Below are positions 18,501 through 26,609 of a stretch of DNA of 64,000 nt, piece by piece (within the stretch, counting starts at the first letter, position 1; each line of letters begins with the position of its first letter). The notes below the pieces were generated by a model, which worked only from the letters and a program-made list of their open reading frames with translations, searched no databases and was not told where the DNA came from. Location: contig JBDVMP010000066.1 in assembly GCA_039970095.1 (NCBI GenBank), forward strand, positions 14,141-78,140. The letters run 5' to 3'. The position numbers and the translations under genes are program-made. Origin of the DNA: JAMZMI01 sp039970095 (GTDB lineage Bacteria; Bacteroidota; Bacteroidia; Cytophagales; Cyclobacteriaceae).

Positions 18501-20698
18501 GGCACTATATCGTGGGAACAGCCAGCATCACTACCGGAGAATGGAAGATATATGTAGATGGTGTACTGGAAAGCGAAAGCGCTAACAATACTGGCGGAAC
18601 TTCCCTAAGCCCCACATCAAAGGCACTACTCATTGGAGCCTATCACACCAGCTATTTCCAAGGCAGCATTGATGAAGTAGGAGTTTGGAATACCGTACTT
18701 GACGAAGCGGCCATTCTCGGAAATAGTGATGCGTGTTTGGGTGTATCATCAGACAATACCATAGCTTATTTCGATTTTGAAGAAGGCACAGGAACAACCA
18801 TAACAGATAAGTCAGCTACTGAGACCAATGGCTTTATGGTCAACATGCAAGACGGTGACTGGATCACAGAAACAAGCAATGCAACATGTGGTTTGTGTGA
18901 AATGGAACTCAGCAGTGAGATAACCATTACTGTCGGTGACGACACACCTCCTGTGGTTGTAACTCAGGACATCAGCGTCATATTAGATGAAAATGGAAAT
19001 GCCACCATTACACCAGCCGACATTGACAATGGTTCCTCAGACAACTGTGCTGATGTATCTTCACTAACACAGAGCCTTGATATTACAAGTTTTGACATCA
19101 ATGACCTGGGAGAAAATACAGTCACCCTGACGGTAACAGATGCCAATCAAAATTCAGCTACTGCTACCGCGATAGTTACGGTACTCGACAAGCAGATTCA
19201 GACTATCACTTCCACTGGTGTTGCAGATAAAACTTTTGGTGATGCGGATTTTGATATCTCGGTAACGGCTGACAGTGGTTTACCAGTGACGTTAACAGTA
19301 GTAAGCGGAGGTCTAAGTGTGGTAAATACTTCGCTGGGCAGAAGTGCCAGCAACGACCCAACCACTTTTACAATCACTGGAGCGGGTACAGCAGTTATCA
19401 GAGCTTCCAACGACGGTGATGCTACCTATGCGCCTTTGCAGGAGGACATCACCATCAATATAGCTAAAGCAGATCAGGCAATAACCATCACGCCAATCGC
19501 CGACAAGGTACAGACCGCTGCTCCGTTTGACGTAAGCGCAAGCATAGACACAGGCCTGGAGTTGAGTTATGCGGTATCAGGGCCTGCCACAATTGCGGGT
19601 ACTACTGTGACAGTTGATGGCACGTTAGGCACAGTCACAGTGACCGTAAGCCAGCAAGGCACAGACAACTACAACGCTGCTTCCAATAGCACCAGTTTTG
19701 AAGTGATAGAAAAAACAGCGCAAACAATCACCTTTGCCGACCTGGATGATCAAGCCTATGGATCGCCAGCCCAGACACTGGCAGCAACAGCAAGTTCAAA
19801 TCTGGCTGTAAGCTATTCGGTAATCTCCGGCCCTGTTTCCATAGATGGAAATGTGATGACAATCACAGGAGCAGGAGAGGCCACAATAGAAGCCAATCAG
19901 GAAGGTGATGACGATTTTGCGGCAGCTCCGGCTGTGCAGAAAACTTTCACCATTGCTCAAGCGGCCTTGCAAGTCACAGCAGACAGCTTCACCATCACCT
20001 ATGGAGATGACGTACCTACGCTCACATTTACTTATAGTGGATTTGTGAATAATGAGACCTCAGCCGATCTGGATGCAGAACCGACAATTTCAGCTAACAC
20101 CGGCGTGATAAAAGGCGCTCTTGGCGCAGGAACATACGACATCATATTATCTGGTGGTTCTGCCTCTAACTATGCGCTCACTTTGGTGAATGGAACTTTG
20201 ACTGTAGTCAAAACAGACCAAACGGTAAGCATAGACCCAATTGACGATAAGCTGACCACAGACGTGCCATTTGATGTGGTTGCCAGTGCATCTTCTGGTC
20301 TGGATTTGAGCTTTGAAGTAACAGGCCCGGCGAGTCTGACTGGAACTACAGTAACTCTTGATGGCACTCCCGGCACAGTGACAATCACCGCAACTCAAGC
20401 AGGAAGTGATAATCACAATACAGCTTCGGCAAGCGTATCTTTTGAGGTGAATGCGCCACTGGCTAATGAGAACATTGAGGCAACTGTGGAAGTGTATCCA
20501 AACCCGGCTAGTTCATACCTGAACATTGACGCCACAGATTTTGTACAGACCCAAATCTACGGACTTGATGGCACCCTGAAGTTAACCTCGGATAAGATGA
20601 ATAAAATCGATATTCAACGACTCCCTTCAGGAATCTACCTGATCAAAATCGAATTGAAAGAAAAGACCTTGACACAAAAGCTAATAATTCAGAACTAA
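15566..20698 (+). CDS. Giant secreted T9SS protein with LamG and MBG-like repeats
   Basis: The 1710-residue exported protein is probably surface-attached or released by the type IX system. A signal peptide (about 1-21, ending FSQ) precedes a beta-sandwich N-domain (about 25-170). Repeats of about 75 residues follow, each marked by NGSSDNC-type and FDCxDxGE-type motifs (near 200, 355, 755 and 1150). Two LamG/concanavalin-like domains (about 493-665 and 891-1058) are interspersed. A run of Ig/MBG-like repeats (about 1200-1620) includes ITYGDDVPTLTFTYSGF at about 1475. The C-terminus (about 1640-1710) is a type A sorting domain: VYPNPASSYLNI to SGIYLIKI and a basic tail. It likely binds glycans or surfaces. 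No enzymatic domain is seen. Confidence 0.88.
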   Translation: MKKLLLLSLLTIIGIHNRGFSQDCGTPVQNLFEDFNSPDPSNNTILPDCWSIVGGSAYMDGGALNLALLGTSNPGTLITPDVENGAGSITFKARKATSYTVYLSVGYYNGGFVEAVKYTLGGSYQTYTYDFADYHSTIATQTNIAFKITSGPNSGVQRLLLEDIEYKSFCQPAANPTAIAKDITVKLDASGNVIVNPASVDNGSTDDCGEFISNFTLDKTLFTCDDLGVNAVTLTATDSEGQTATASANITIEPDFVFNSNQLGLTESGESHVELDMITQSKTDCDGVTYSLDQAHFTCADAGYQTLTVTATYNNESVTFTSTKTLTDYITPIAIAQDLSVSIDESTGIAAITPEMIDNGSSDNCGIASMTLSKSSFDCGDQGENEVTLTVTDERGLSATATATVTVGSFIEDVSLTSNTTTVCFDGENGSSATTIQTSGSTIGTQYYLRNNADDAIVDGPVDGTGSGLSFDAGSISENTTFNVYAEVPFSGKALDLSSGSAHLSVNTPGSFDYAAGYTISAWVKLGGSGNSTFYNGIFYAGGTTGSDIEIYENSSGTITVLHNRGNGGTQGAYSVSGNPITNSTYVHLAVTYNGLASRVFVNGVEKGAVSLVAPVKSASSEFTFGHMNSSTFPAAQRYSGLMDDIRIYDKALTATEILADYDKCLSGSETNLVLYFDLETASGSIYTDLVSSTPAQVKNGGVSTEEGAISCSFTCNRVMSETITIGDDVFPTAVTKNISLDYTGTMLEVSAADVNNGSSDNCTSSENLIYSLSQSFFDCDDIGEQIITLSVTDEAGNTTSAEATVTVHSAVDDVTVTSSDEALCTGNTDNVTISVSGSFTGLNYSLRNSHDNSVVDGPIAGDGNALEFDAGVVTETTTFNVFYANEVPLRYALDFDGQNDYINAGTGTRGITNDVTVGAWIKAGYTNYNNIVVSKYDGMKGFLLTINSSGKAVFDGRTGNGVYFSSGQSTTSVNDNEWHYIVGTASITTGEWKIYVDGVLESESANNTGGTSLSPTSKALLIGAYHTSYFQGSIDEVGVWNTVLDEAAILGNSDACLGVSSDNTIAYFDFEEGTGTTITDKSATETNGFMVNMQDGDWITETSNATCGLCEMELSSEITITVGDDTPPVVVTQDISVILDENGNATITPADIDNGSSDNCADVSSLTQSLDITSFDINDLGENTVTLTVTDANQNSATATAIVTVLDKQIQTITSTGVADKTFGDADFDISVTADSGLPVTLTVVSGGLSVVNTSLGRSASNDPTTFTITGAGTAVIRASNDGDATYAPLQEDITINIAKADQAITITPIADKVQTAAPFDVSASIDTGLELSYAVSGPATIAGTTVTVDGTLGTVTVTVSQQGTDNYNAASNSTSFEVIEKTAQTITFADLDDQAYGSPAQTLAATASSNLAVSYSVISGPVSIDGNVMTITGAGEATIEANQEGDDDFAAAPAVQKTFTIAQAALQVTADSFTITYGDDVPTLTFTYSGFVNNETSADLDAEPTISANTGVIKGALGAGTYDIILSGGSASNYALTLVNGTLTVVKTDQTVSIDPIDDKLTTDVPFDVVASASSGLDLSFEVTGPASLTGTTVTLDGTPGTVTITATQAGSDNHNTASASVSFEVNAPLANENIEATVEVYPNPASSYLNIDATDFVQTQIYGLDGTLKLTSDKMNKIDIQRLPSGIYLIKIELKEKTLTQKLIIQN

Positions 20699-20726
20699 GG
20701 CAGTCCGGATTTTTTCAACGCGGACG

Positions 20727-20757
20727 AGGCGGCCTCTTGCAGAGGTCGCCTTTTTTT
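20727..20757 (+). terminator. Terminator of the T9SS surface protein gene
   Basis: AGGCGGCCTC and GAGGTCGCCT form a 10-bp stem (one G-U pair) around TTGCA. Seven T follow, 28 nt after the stop codon. Confidence 0.88.
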
Positions 20758-20767
20758 GTGCATAAAA

Positions 20768-20797
20768 AAACCCGAAAGCTACAAGGCTATCGGGTTT
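20768..20797 (-). terminator. Terminator of the 53-residue small gene
   Basis: AAACCCGA and TCGGGTTT form an 8-bp stem, extended past one mismatch. On the minus strand it is followed by seven T. It lies 20 nt past the stop codon of the small gene and faces the plus-strand terminator just to its left. Confidence 0.75.
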
Positions 20798-20816
20798 GGA
20801 TTTCGGTGAAAAGCTA

Positions 20817-20978
20817 TCAAATAAATTGAGCCAAATAAATACACATTACGCAGCTAGCCAAAATCTTCACAAGAGTTAGACGCACCTGCTTTCGGTCCAC
20901 CTTGTTAAAGGATTCCCAATGTTTCATGTATTTAATCAATGGATGCTGGCTGGTGGTCAATGAATAAACTTGAGTCAT
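20817..20978 (-). CDS. Small protein (53 residues), possible membrane peptide
   Basis: An open frame of 53 codons, ATG at 20978 to TGA at 20817. The protein begins MTQVYSLTTSQHPLIKYMKHW, has a basic middle (NKVDRKQVRL), and ends in a hydrophobic stretch (about 34-53, TLVKILASCVMCIYLAQFI) that could span or associate with the membrane. Support comes from its position: it fills an otherwise empty gap and is followed after 20 nt by a terminator on its own strand, with no other gene between. It lies beyond recQ on the same strand, 93 nt after the recQ stop, and could be transcribed with it. I do not recognise a family. Confidence 0.5.
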   Translation of the reverse strand: MTQVYSLTTSQHPLIKYMKHWESFNKVDRKQVRLTLVKILASCVMCIYLAQFI

Positions 20979-21071
20979 ACGGCGTAAATTTTAATTTTGA
21001 TTAAAACTAGGCACCATACATTTCAAAATCCTGCCAACATGATGCAGAATCTTGCCATTCTACTCAGCATA

Positions 21072-22967
21072 CTATTCAACCACAGATAAGACCCCTTCCA
21101 ATTGGCGGATTTCTTGCCTATCGAGCAAAACCCGAACAGCTTCCTCCACTTTTTCGGGTGGGTACTTTTTTAGAGCCACACGCAGATTTTCTAACTTCAT
21201 CGGCTCATCCTTAAGTTGTGCTACAATAGATTTAAGAGGCAAATTCTGATCTCGCTTTTGTTTCAGGCATACATCACAGACTCCACAGTTCTCTTCTGTC
21301 TGTTCATCAAAATACTCCTGTATAATTCTCGTACGACACGTTTTTTCGTTGGTCACGTAATCAATCACGGCCTTGGTTTTATCAAAAGCCACTTGCCTTC
21401 TCCAGGCAATCTGCTCCTTATCCAGCGGCAGGTTGTTGGAGTCGTATCTCGGCGTGAGAAATGTGATCTGTGGTCTATCAGATGCCTGCTGGTACTCTAT
21501 TACCTCTGCCTGATGCAGGTACTGCAACTGCTTAATGATATTGGGTTCGCTATCCTTGATCAGGCGTGCCAGCTCCTTTTCTTTGATATTATGATAATCA
21601 GTAAAAATCTCCCCTCCGTACAGCCTCATCAGCGCTTTGATCAGTGGATCTACAGCTCCATGCGCCACCTGAAACCTGTAAACATCCTCATGAGACTGCA
21701 AGAAAATAATTTTTGAGGTTGGGTGAAAGGCGTCTGAAATTTGGATCAATCCTTCATCTCTGAGCTTATTCAACGCATAATATGTTTCAACCGTAGGAAG
21801 GTTAAAATTGGAGGTAAACCGAACATAGTCAAACTCAAAACTGGTAAACGCGTTACTGCCCACAGCCAGCTTATAGTAATTAGCTAAAGCCTGATACACG
21901 CGCTTGATCAAATCTATACCTACGGCCATCTGCTCTGTGCGAGACTCCAGCTCGTCCAGATCTCCCTGGTGAAAAAGCGCCACAGCATAGGCCTTCTTCT
22001 CATCTCTCCCTGCCCTGCCTGCTTCTTGATAATAAGCCTCTAGTGAATCAGGTAAATCGTAGTGAATAACCACTCGTACGTCGGGCTTGTCAATTCCCAT
22101 CCCGAAAGCATTGGTGCTGACGATTACCCTGATTCGGTCCTGAATCCAATCATCCTGTTTGTGGGAGCGTTCCTCCCCAGACAATCCGGCATGATAAAAA
22201 TCTGCATTTATACCGCTGCGTTTTAGAAACTCAGACAGCATCCTGGTTTTCTTTCTGCTGCGCACGTAGATGATGCCCGTGCCTCCCACATTGTTGAGAA
22301 TATCAATCATCTTTTGATCCTTATTCTCAAGATTAAATACCGAATAAGAAAGGTTGGCTCTCGCAAAACTCTTTTGGAAAATGTTCGGATCATCAAACTC
22401 CAAACGCTTGACGATATCTTCTTTCACTTGTCTGGTGGCAGAAGCCGTGAGCGCGATTACATTCTTTATCTCCAGCGCATTGATAAAGTCCGCGATCTCG
22501 AGATATGGCGGACGAAAATCATAGCCCCACTGAGAAATACAATGCGCCTCATCTATGGCCAGCAGTCCTATATTCATCTGTTTGGCTCGCTCCAGAAACA
22601 ATTCAGTTTTGATGCGCTCTGGCGAGACATAAAGAAACTTAAACCCACCATAAATACAGTTGTCGAGGGTGAAATCGATCTCTTTCTTGGACATGCCAGA
22701 GTATAGGGCGGCAGCCTTGATTCCTCGTTTTTTAAGCTGAAAAACCTGATCCTTCATCAAAGCAATCAACGGGGAGATCACTATGCAAATCCCATCGAGA
22801 AATAAACCCGGAACCTGAAAACAAATGGACTTACCTCCTCCTGTAGGCAATAATGCAAGCGTATGATTTCCGGCAATGACAGAATCGATGATTTCGTCCT
22901 GCAACTCCCTGAAAGCAGGATAACCCCAGTATTGTTTGAGTATGTCAACCGGTTGCTTATCAGCCAT
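21072..22967 (-). CDS. recQ: RecQ-type ATP-dependent DNA helicase
   Basis: 3'-5' helicase that unwinds recombination intermediates and stalled forks. The 631 residues have Walker A PTGGGKS (41-47), the DEAH box at 139-142 followed by CISQWGYDFRP, and helicase motif VI YYQEAGRAGRD. The RecQ zinc site is formed by C544, C561, C564 and C567. A short winged-helix-like tail follows. There is no clear HRDC domain at the C-terminus, so it matches the shorter of the RecQ forms common in Bacteroidetes. Its ATG abuts the stop codon of the upstream crotonase gene, suggesting cotranscription. Confidence 0.93.
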   Translation of the reverse strand: MADKQPVDILKQYWGYPAFRELQDEIIDSVIAGNHTLALLPTGGGKSICFQVPGLFLDGICIVISPLIALMKDQVFQLKKRGIKAAALYSGMSKKEIDFTLDNCIYGGFKFLYVSPERIKTELFLERAKQMNIGLLAIDEAHCISQWGYDFRPPYLEIADFINALEIKNVIALTASATRQVKEDIVKRLEFDDPNIFQKSFARANLSYSVFNLENKDQKMIDILNNVGGTGIIYVRSRKKTRMLSEFLKRSGINADFYHAGLSGEERSHKQDDWIQDRIRVIVSTNAFGMGIDKPDVRVVIHYDLPDSLEAYYQEAGRAGRDEKKAYAVALFHQGDLDELESRTEQMAVGIDLIKRVYQALANYYKLAVGSNAFTSFEFDYVRFTSNFNLPTVETYYALNKLRDEGLIQISDAFHPTSKIIFLQSHEDVYRFQVAHGAVDPLIKALMRLYGGEIFTDYHNIKEKELARLIKDSEPNIIKQLQYLHQAEVIEYQQASDRPQITFLTPRYDSNNLPLDKEQIAWRRQVAFDKTKAVIDYVTNEKTCRTRIIQEYFDEQTEENCGVCDVCLKQKRDQNLPLKSIVAQLKDEPMKLENLRVALKKYPPEKVEEAVRVLLDRQEIRQLEGVLSVVE

Positions 22968-23741
22968 TTACCACTTTAGTTTTTTCTTATCCAAAAACGC
23001 TTGTATCCCTGCCTTGCAATCATCTGTAACTCTGGCTTTGGCGTTATATTCTGCAGCTTTACCCAACGCATCTCCAATTTCCAAAGTCTGCATTTCGCGT
23101 ATGAGTTGTTTGGTCAGGGTCATTGATTCACCTGAATTTGTTGTGATCATTTTATCAACTATCCCCGTTACCACTTCTGCTATCTTGTCAGCTTCAAAAA
23201 CTCCCGAGACCAATCCAAAATCCATGCATTTTGAAGCTTCAAAAAGCTCTCCTGTCAACAGCAGTTGTGTGGCCCTGGACTCACCAATTTTTCTGATCAA
23301 AAAAGCAGAAACGATGGCAGGCACAAAACCTATTTTCACTTCAGTGTATCCAATTTTAGTTTCAGGAGTACAGTAAACCAGGTCACATACCGAAATCAAT
23401 CCCGCTCCTCCTGCAATGGCGTGTCCTTCCACCTGAGCAATCATTGGCTTAGGAAAATGATACATTTGTTCAAAAAGTGCCTTGAGGTGTTCTGAGTCCT
23501 CAAGGTTTTCTTCATAAGAATTGGATTGCAAAGACTTTAGATATTCCAGATCGGCTCCAGCGCTAAAAACAGACCCCTCGGCTGAGATCACAACAACTTT
23601 CACAGATTGATCCTGCTTCAGGTCATCGAGGCAACCTCGCAATTCAGTGACCATATCAGGATGCAGCGCATTGCGCTTTTCCGGTCTGTTTAGAACAATG
23701 TTCGCTCTTCTATCGGCTATGTCGCACTTGATAAAATTCAT
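22968..23741 (-). CDS. Enoyl-CoA hydratase, methylglutaconyl-CoA hydratase type
   Basis: Crotonase-fold enzyme of 257 residues that adds water to an enoyl-CoA. Oxyanion-hole motifs are VFSAGADLEYL (about 58-68) and HAIAGGAGLISVCDL (about 107-121). The stretch IGYTEVKIGFVPAIVSAF (about 130-147) is like that of 3-methylglutaconyl-CoA hydratases of leucine breakdown, which is why I favour that role. Substrate within the superfamily is not certain. It lies 55 nt after comEC and directly abuts recQ on the same strand, neither of which is metabolically related. Confidence 0.85.
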   Translation of the reverse strand: MNFIKCDIADRRANIVLNRPEKRNALHPDMVTELRGCLDDLKQDQSVKVVVISAEGSVFSAGADLEYLKSLQSNSYEENLEDSEHLKALFEQMYHFPKPMIAQVEGHAIAGGAGLISVCDLVYCTPETKIGYTEVKIGFVPAIVSAFLIRKIGESRATQLLLTGELFEASKCMDFGLVSGVFEADKIAEVVTGIVDKMITTNSGESMTLTKQLIREMQTLEIGDALGKAAEYNAKARVTDDCKAGIQAFLDKKKLKW

Positions 23742-23796
23742 CTTATTCGTTGGGGTGTTTGATTTAGCTACAATTTAGAATATCTCCCATAGATGT

Positions 23797-25887
23797 TCAG
23801 AGCTTTATTTCATAATAGCCATCTTCCACCAGGCTATGCGCCGAAATTCCCGAATCCGCTAACCTGTCTCTCAGCGCATCGAGTTGATAGTATTGAGTAT
23901 CGGCTCCCAGGATCAGCCTATTTCCTTTGAGCATTTCAGACGACCAATACCTGGTTCCGTTCAGATAGATTATATCGGCATATAGCTCTGCCTTAAAATC
24001 CAGTTTTTGGTCCGTGTCGAGAATCAAAATCTTCTTACCTGCCCAGTCAATCATTTTCCCATAGGGAAAAATTTGCACAGCAAAATGATCAGACATGAGC
24101 GCGTATGATGTCTCCATTTTTCCAAGACCATTGGCCAACCGAAAAGGGTTCACCTGAAAACCGACAACCTCCAGTTCATCCTCAGACAAATCATCAATTA
24201 ACAATGTGGCCTCCTTTCCATCTACCAGATCTATGGCGATTTTGTTTTTGATTTCATAAAATACAATCCGCTTTTGCTGAACATAGACGGAATGTTTGTA
24301 ATTGAGCCAGGCACAGAGAAACATCCCACAAATCAGCGCTGCGAACAATGATCTTTTGTGATAGTAATCAAAAGCAATGCTGAACAATAAAATCATGGCA
24401 TAAACCAAAATCGTATCATAAATATCAAAATATAGCCAATCAACGATAGGCCGTGGAAGTAGCATCAGATAGCCTATGGCTTCATTTATTATCCAAATGA
24501 ACCACCCTAGAATAAATCCTATAACCCACCCTATACCAGTGTGAATAAAACTGCCGGTCACCAATAATATTCCCCCTACCAAAATCACTGCAGCTGCAGG
24601 AATCACCACAATATTGGAAACCAAAAAGTATGTAGGGAACTGATGGAAATAATAAACGGTAAGCGGAAATGTGGCAAGCTGAGCAGAAATAGAAACACAG
24701 GTTATCTGCCAGAAATAAAGCATCACTTTGGTATTCGGCACCATCAGTCTGACCAACTTAGGCTGCAAAAACACAATGCCAAAAACAGCAGCAAAAGAAA
24801 GCTGAAAACCCACAGAGTGAATCAGAAAAGGGTCGTAAAGTAGCAGCACAAAAGCAGCAATACCCAGAGAATTGTAAATATTGGCACTCTTACTAATAGT
24901 CTGGCTAATCAGTATAACACTAAACATGACAGAGGCTCGAAGTACCGATGGAGAAAATCCTGTAACAAGTGCATAAGACCAAATGAGTGAAATGGCCAGA
25001 ACTATAAAAGCAATCTGTCCTGCTTTCTTTTTCTTGACAAAACCAAACACCAGGTTGATAAGCAGATAGACAATGCCGACATGCAAACCCGAAACAGCAA
25101 GTACATGCATGGCACCCGCCGAAGAATAAGCCAGTTTAGTCTCATTATCCAAATGATCTTTGATCCCAATGAGCAATGCGGCCAATATTGCTTGCTCTCG
25201 TTCCTTATCTATTTGCTCAAAGATGAGTTCCTTGCACTTGGTTCTAATTGCGAACGCCGTGCCTAAGATGACATTTGGCGGATCATTTTCAATTAGTGTG
25301 ATATCCGATTCTGAGGCAAATGCGTGTGCATAGATATTGATGGTTTCGAGATACCTTCGGTAGTCAAACTCCTCGGGGTTTCCCGGCGCACCAACGGGGT
25401 GACAGGCAGCCAACACGTCCAATTTATCTCCATATTGATAGATTGCAAGCGAGTCCTCCTTTCTCACATAGAGATACACCCTGCCCGAGGCGCTATGAGC
25501 TGAATCTGAAGTCTTAATCAGGTCGATCCCAACTTCATAGCGCTGATAATCTTTTCTTTCCACATTATCAGAAAGAACAGTTCCACGAAACGCCTTGATT
25601 TCAGAATAACTGGAGTAATGACTAAAATCTGTGCGCTCATCATGGAATTGGGATACTAAAAAACCAACTGCCGATATAGTTAGAAGTGTGAAAAAACCAC
25701 CCAACACACGGTTTGTCTCATTTGGCTTGGAGAAGTTTTCGAACACCCAGCAGACTGACATCAACCCGAAAAGTATTGCCAGATGCCACAGGTTAATAGC
25801 CGGCATGAACTCATGTTGTTCACAAAGAATTCCAGCTATGAGTGCAATGGCATATCTGATATATGGAAACGGACTCCAAATGAACAT
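23797..25887 (-). CDS. comEC: ComEC/Rec2-family DNA uptake channel protein
   Basis: Inner-membrane channel thought to bring single-stranded DNA into the cytoplasm during transformation. The 696 residues start with hydrophobic segments and a soluble DUF4131-like region (about 80-230). The Competence domain has the diagnostic HVLAVSGLHVGI (about 257-268) and many helices up to about 520. The C-terminal 170 residues occupy the place of the metallo-beta-lactamase domain but contain no HxHxDH motif, so a nuclease centre is not evident. It is the first of three same-strand genes (comEC, crotonase, recQ). Confidence 0.88.
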   Translation of the reverse strand: MFIWSPFPYIRYAIALIAGILCEQHEFMPAINLWHLAILFGLMSVCWVFENFSKPNETNRVLGGFFTLLTISAVGFLVSQFHDERTDFSHYSSYSEIKAFRGTVLSDNVERKDYQRYEVGIDLIKTSDSAHSASGRVYLYVRKEDSLAIYQYGDKLDVLAACHPVGAPGNPEEFDYRRYLETINIYAHAFASESDITLIENDPPNVILGTAFAIRTKCKELIFEQIDKEREQAILAALLIGIKDHLDNETKLAYSSAGAMHVLAVSGLHVGIVYLLINLVFGFVKKKKAGQIAFIVLAISLIWSYALVTGFSPSVLRASVMFSVILISQTISKSANIYNSLGIAAFVLLLYDPFLIHSVGFQLSFAAVFGIVFLQPKLVRLMVPNTKVMLYFWQITCVSISAQLATFPLTVYYFHQFPTYFLVSNIVVIPAAAVILVGGILLVTGSFIHTGIGWVIGFILGWFIWIINEAIGYLMLLPRPIVDWLYFDIYDTILVYAMILLFSIAFDYYHKRSLFAALICGMFLCAWLNYKHSVYVQQKRIVFYEIKNKIAIDLVDGKEATLLIDDLSEDELEVVGFQVNPFRLANGLGKMETSYALMSDHFAVQIFPYGKMIDWAGKKILILDTDQKLDFKAELYADIIYLNGTRYWSSEMLKGNRLILGADTQYYQLDALRDRLADSGISAHSLVEDGYYEIKL

Positions 25888-26093
25888 AATACCAACCGTT
25901 GTTCATTAAAGTTGGGAATTAAAACACTAACAAGCAACGCTTTATTTAATTATCTTATAAAACGTTATCGCCTTATGGCTAGGCTTTTCGACCTCAAGAA
26001 TTAGTGTCAGTGGTGTCAGAAGAAGGGTTTTATTATACAAATAGCACTGATTCTATTTCAGATAGCTAAAAATGATAAGCTGACATTTCGATT

Positions 26094-26113
26094 GTTTCGT
26101 GAGGACACGAAAC
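26094..26113. repeat. Short perfect palindrome between GNAT and comEC genes
   Basis: GTTTCGTG and CACGAAAC are separated by AGGA; one more T-A pair extends the stem to 9 bp. The surrounding 278-nt gap (25888-26165) shows no gene and no T-run. It may be an operator for comEC or a weak processing hairpin. Confidence 0.4.
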
Positions 26114-26165
26114 ATAATTCTAAGAATAGATGAGAATATGAACTTACGTTTTTAAACTCAATTCC

Positions 26166-26609
26166 TTAATCGGAAATGCGCTCCATCTTGAAATGCTGGA
26201 TATTGCATTCTTCAAATTGTGGCCCTGTTTTTTCAAAGCCAAATTTGGTATAAAGGGGAATAGCTGTGAGCTGTGCATGAAGATATAGATATTGCCCATT
26301 TCCTACATTTTGAGAAATATCGGACAATACCGCTTGTACCAAAGCTGAACCCACTCCGGCACCCCGGTGGCTTTGTTTCACTGCAAATCTTTCCAGTTTA
26401 ATGCCCTTGTCTGTGGCTCGCCATCGTGCTACGCCTACAGGCAAATCATCCTCAAACGCAATAAAGTGACGAGATATTGACTCAAACTCATCAAATTCCT
26501 CTTCGCTTCTAACCTCCTGCTCCACTACAAAAACCTCCTGTCGCAGTGCGAATACTTTGTCTTGTAGTTCTTTGGTGTCAGCTAGTTTTACGTCAATCTC
26601 TCTTGCCAT
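26166..26609 (-). CDS. GNAT family N-acetyltransferase (ElaA-like)
   Basis: Acetyl-CoA-dependent acetyltransferase of 147 residues. The acetyl-CoA binding motif is the Q/R-x-x-G-x-G/A pattern RGAGVGSALVQAV (about 82-94), preceded by the beta4 strand KLERFAVKQ. The C-terminus FEKTGPQFEECNIQHFKM resembles the ElaA-type group. The open frame begins at 26618, but the second ATG (26609, MAREIDVKL) is preferred because it starts at the first conserved strand. Either way its start overlaps the end of phoH, so the two are coupled. Substrate unknown. Confidence 0.85.
   Translation of the reverse strand: MAREIDVKLADTKELQDKVFALRQEVFVVEQEVRSEEEFDEFESISRHFIAFEDDLPVGVARWRATDKGIKLERFAVKQSHRGAGVGSALVQAVLSDISQNVGNGQYLYLHAQLTAIPLYTKFGFEKTGPQFEECNIQHFKMERISD

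Noticed and set aside
16081..20460. Repeat-rich DNA in the T9SS gene considered as a CRISPR or tandem satellite
   Set aside because: The repetition is at protein level with diverged codons inside one intact reading frame; there are no identical spaced DNA repeats.
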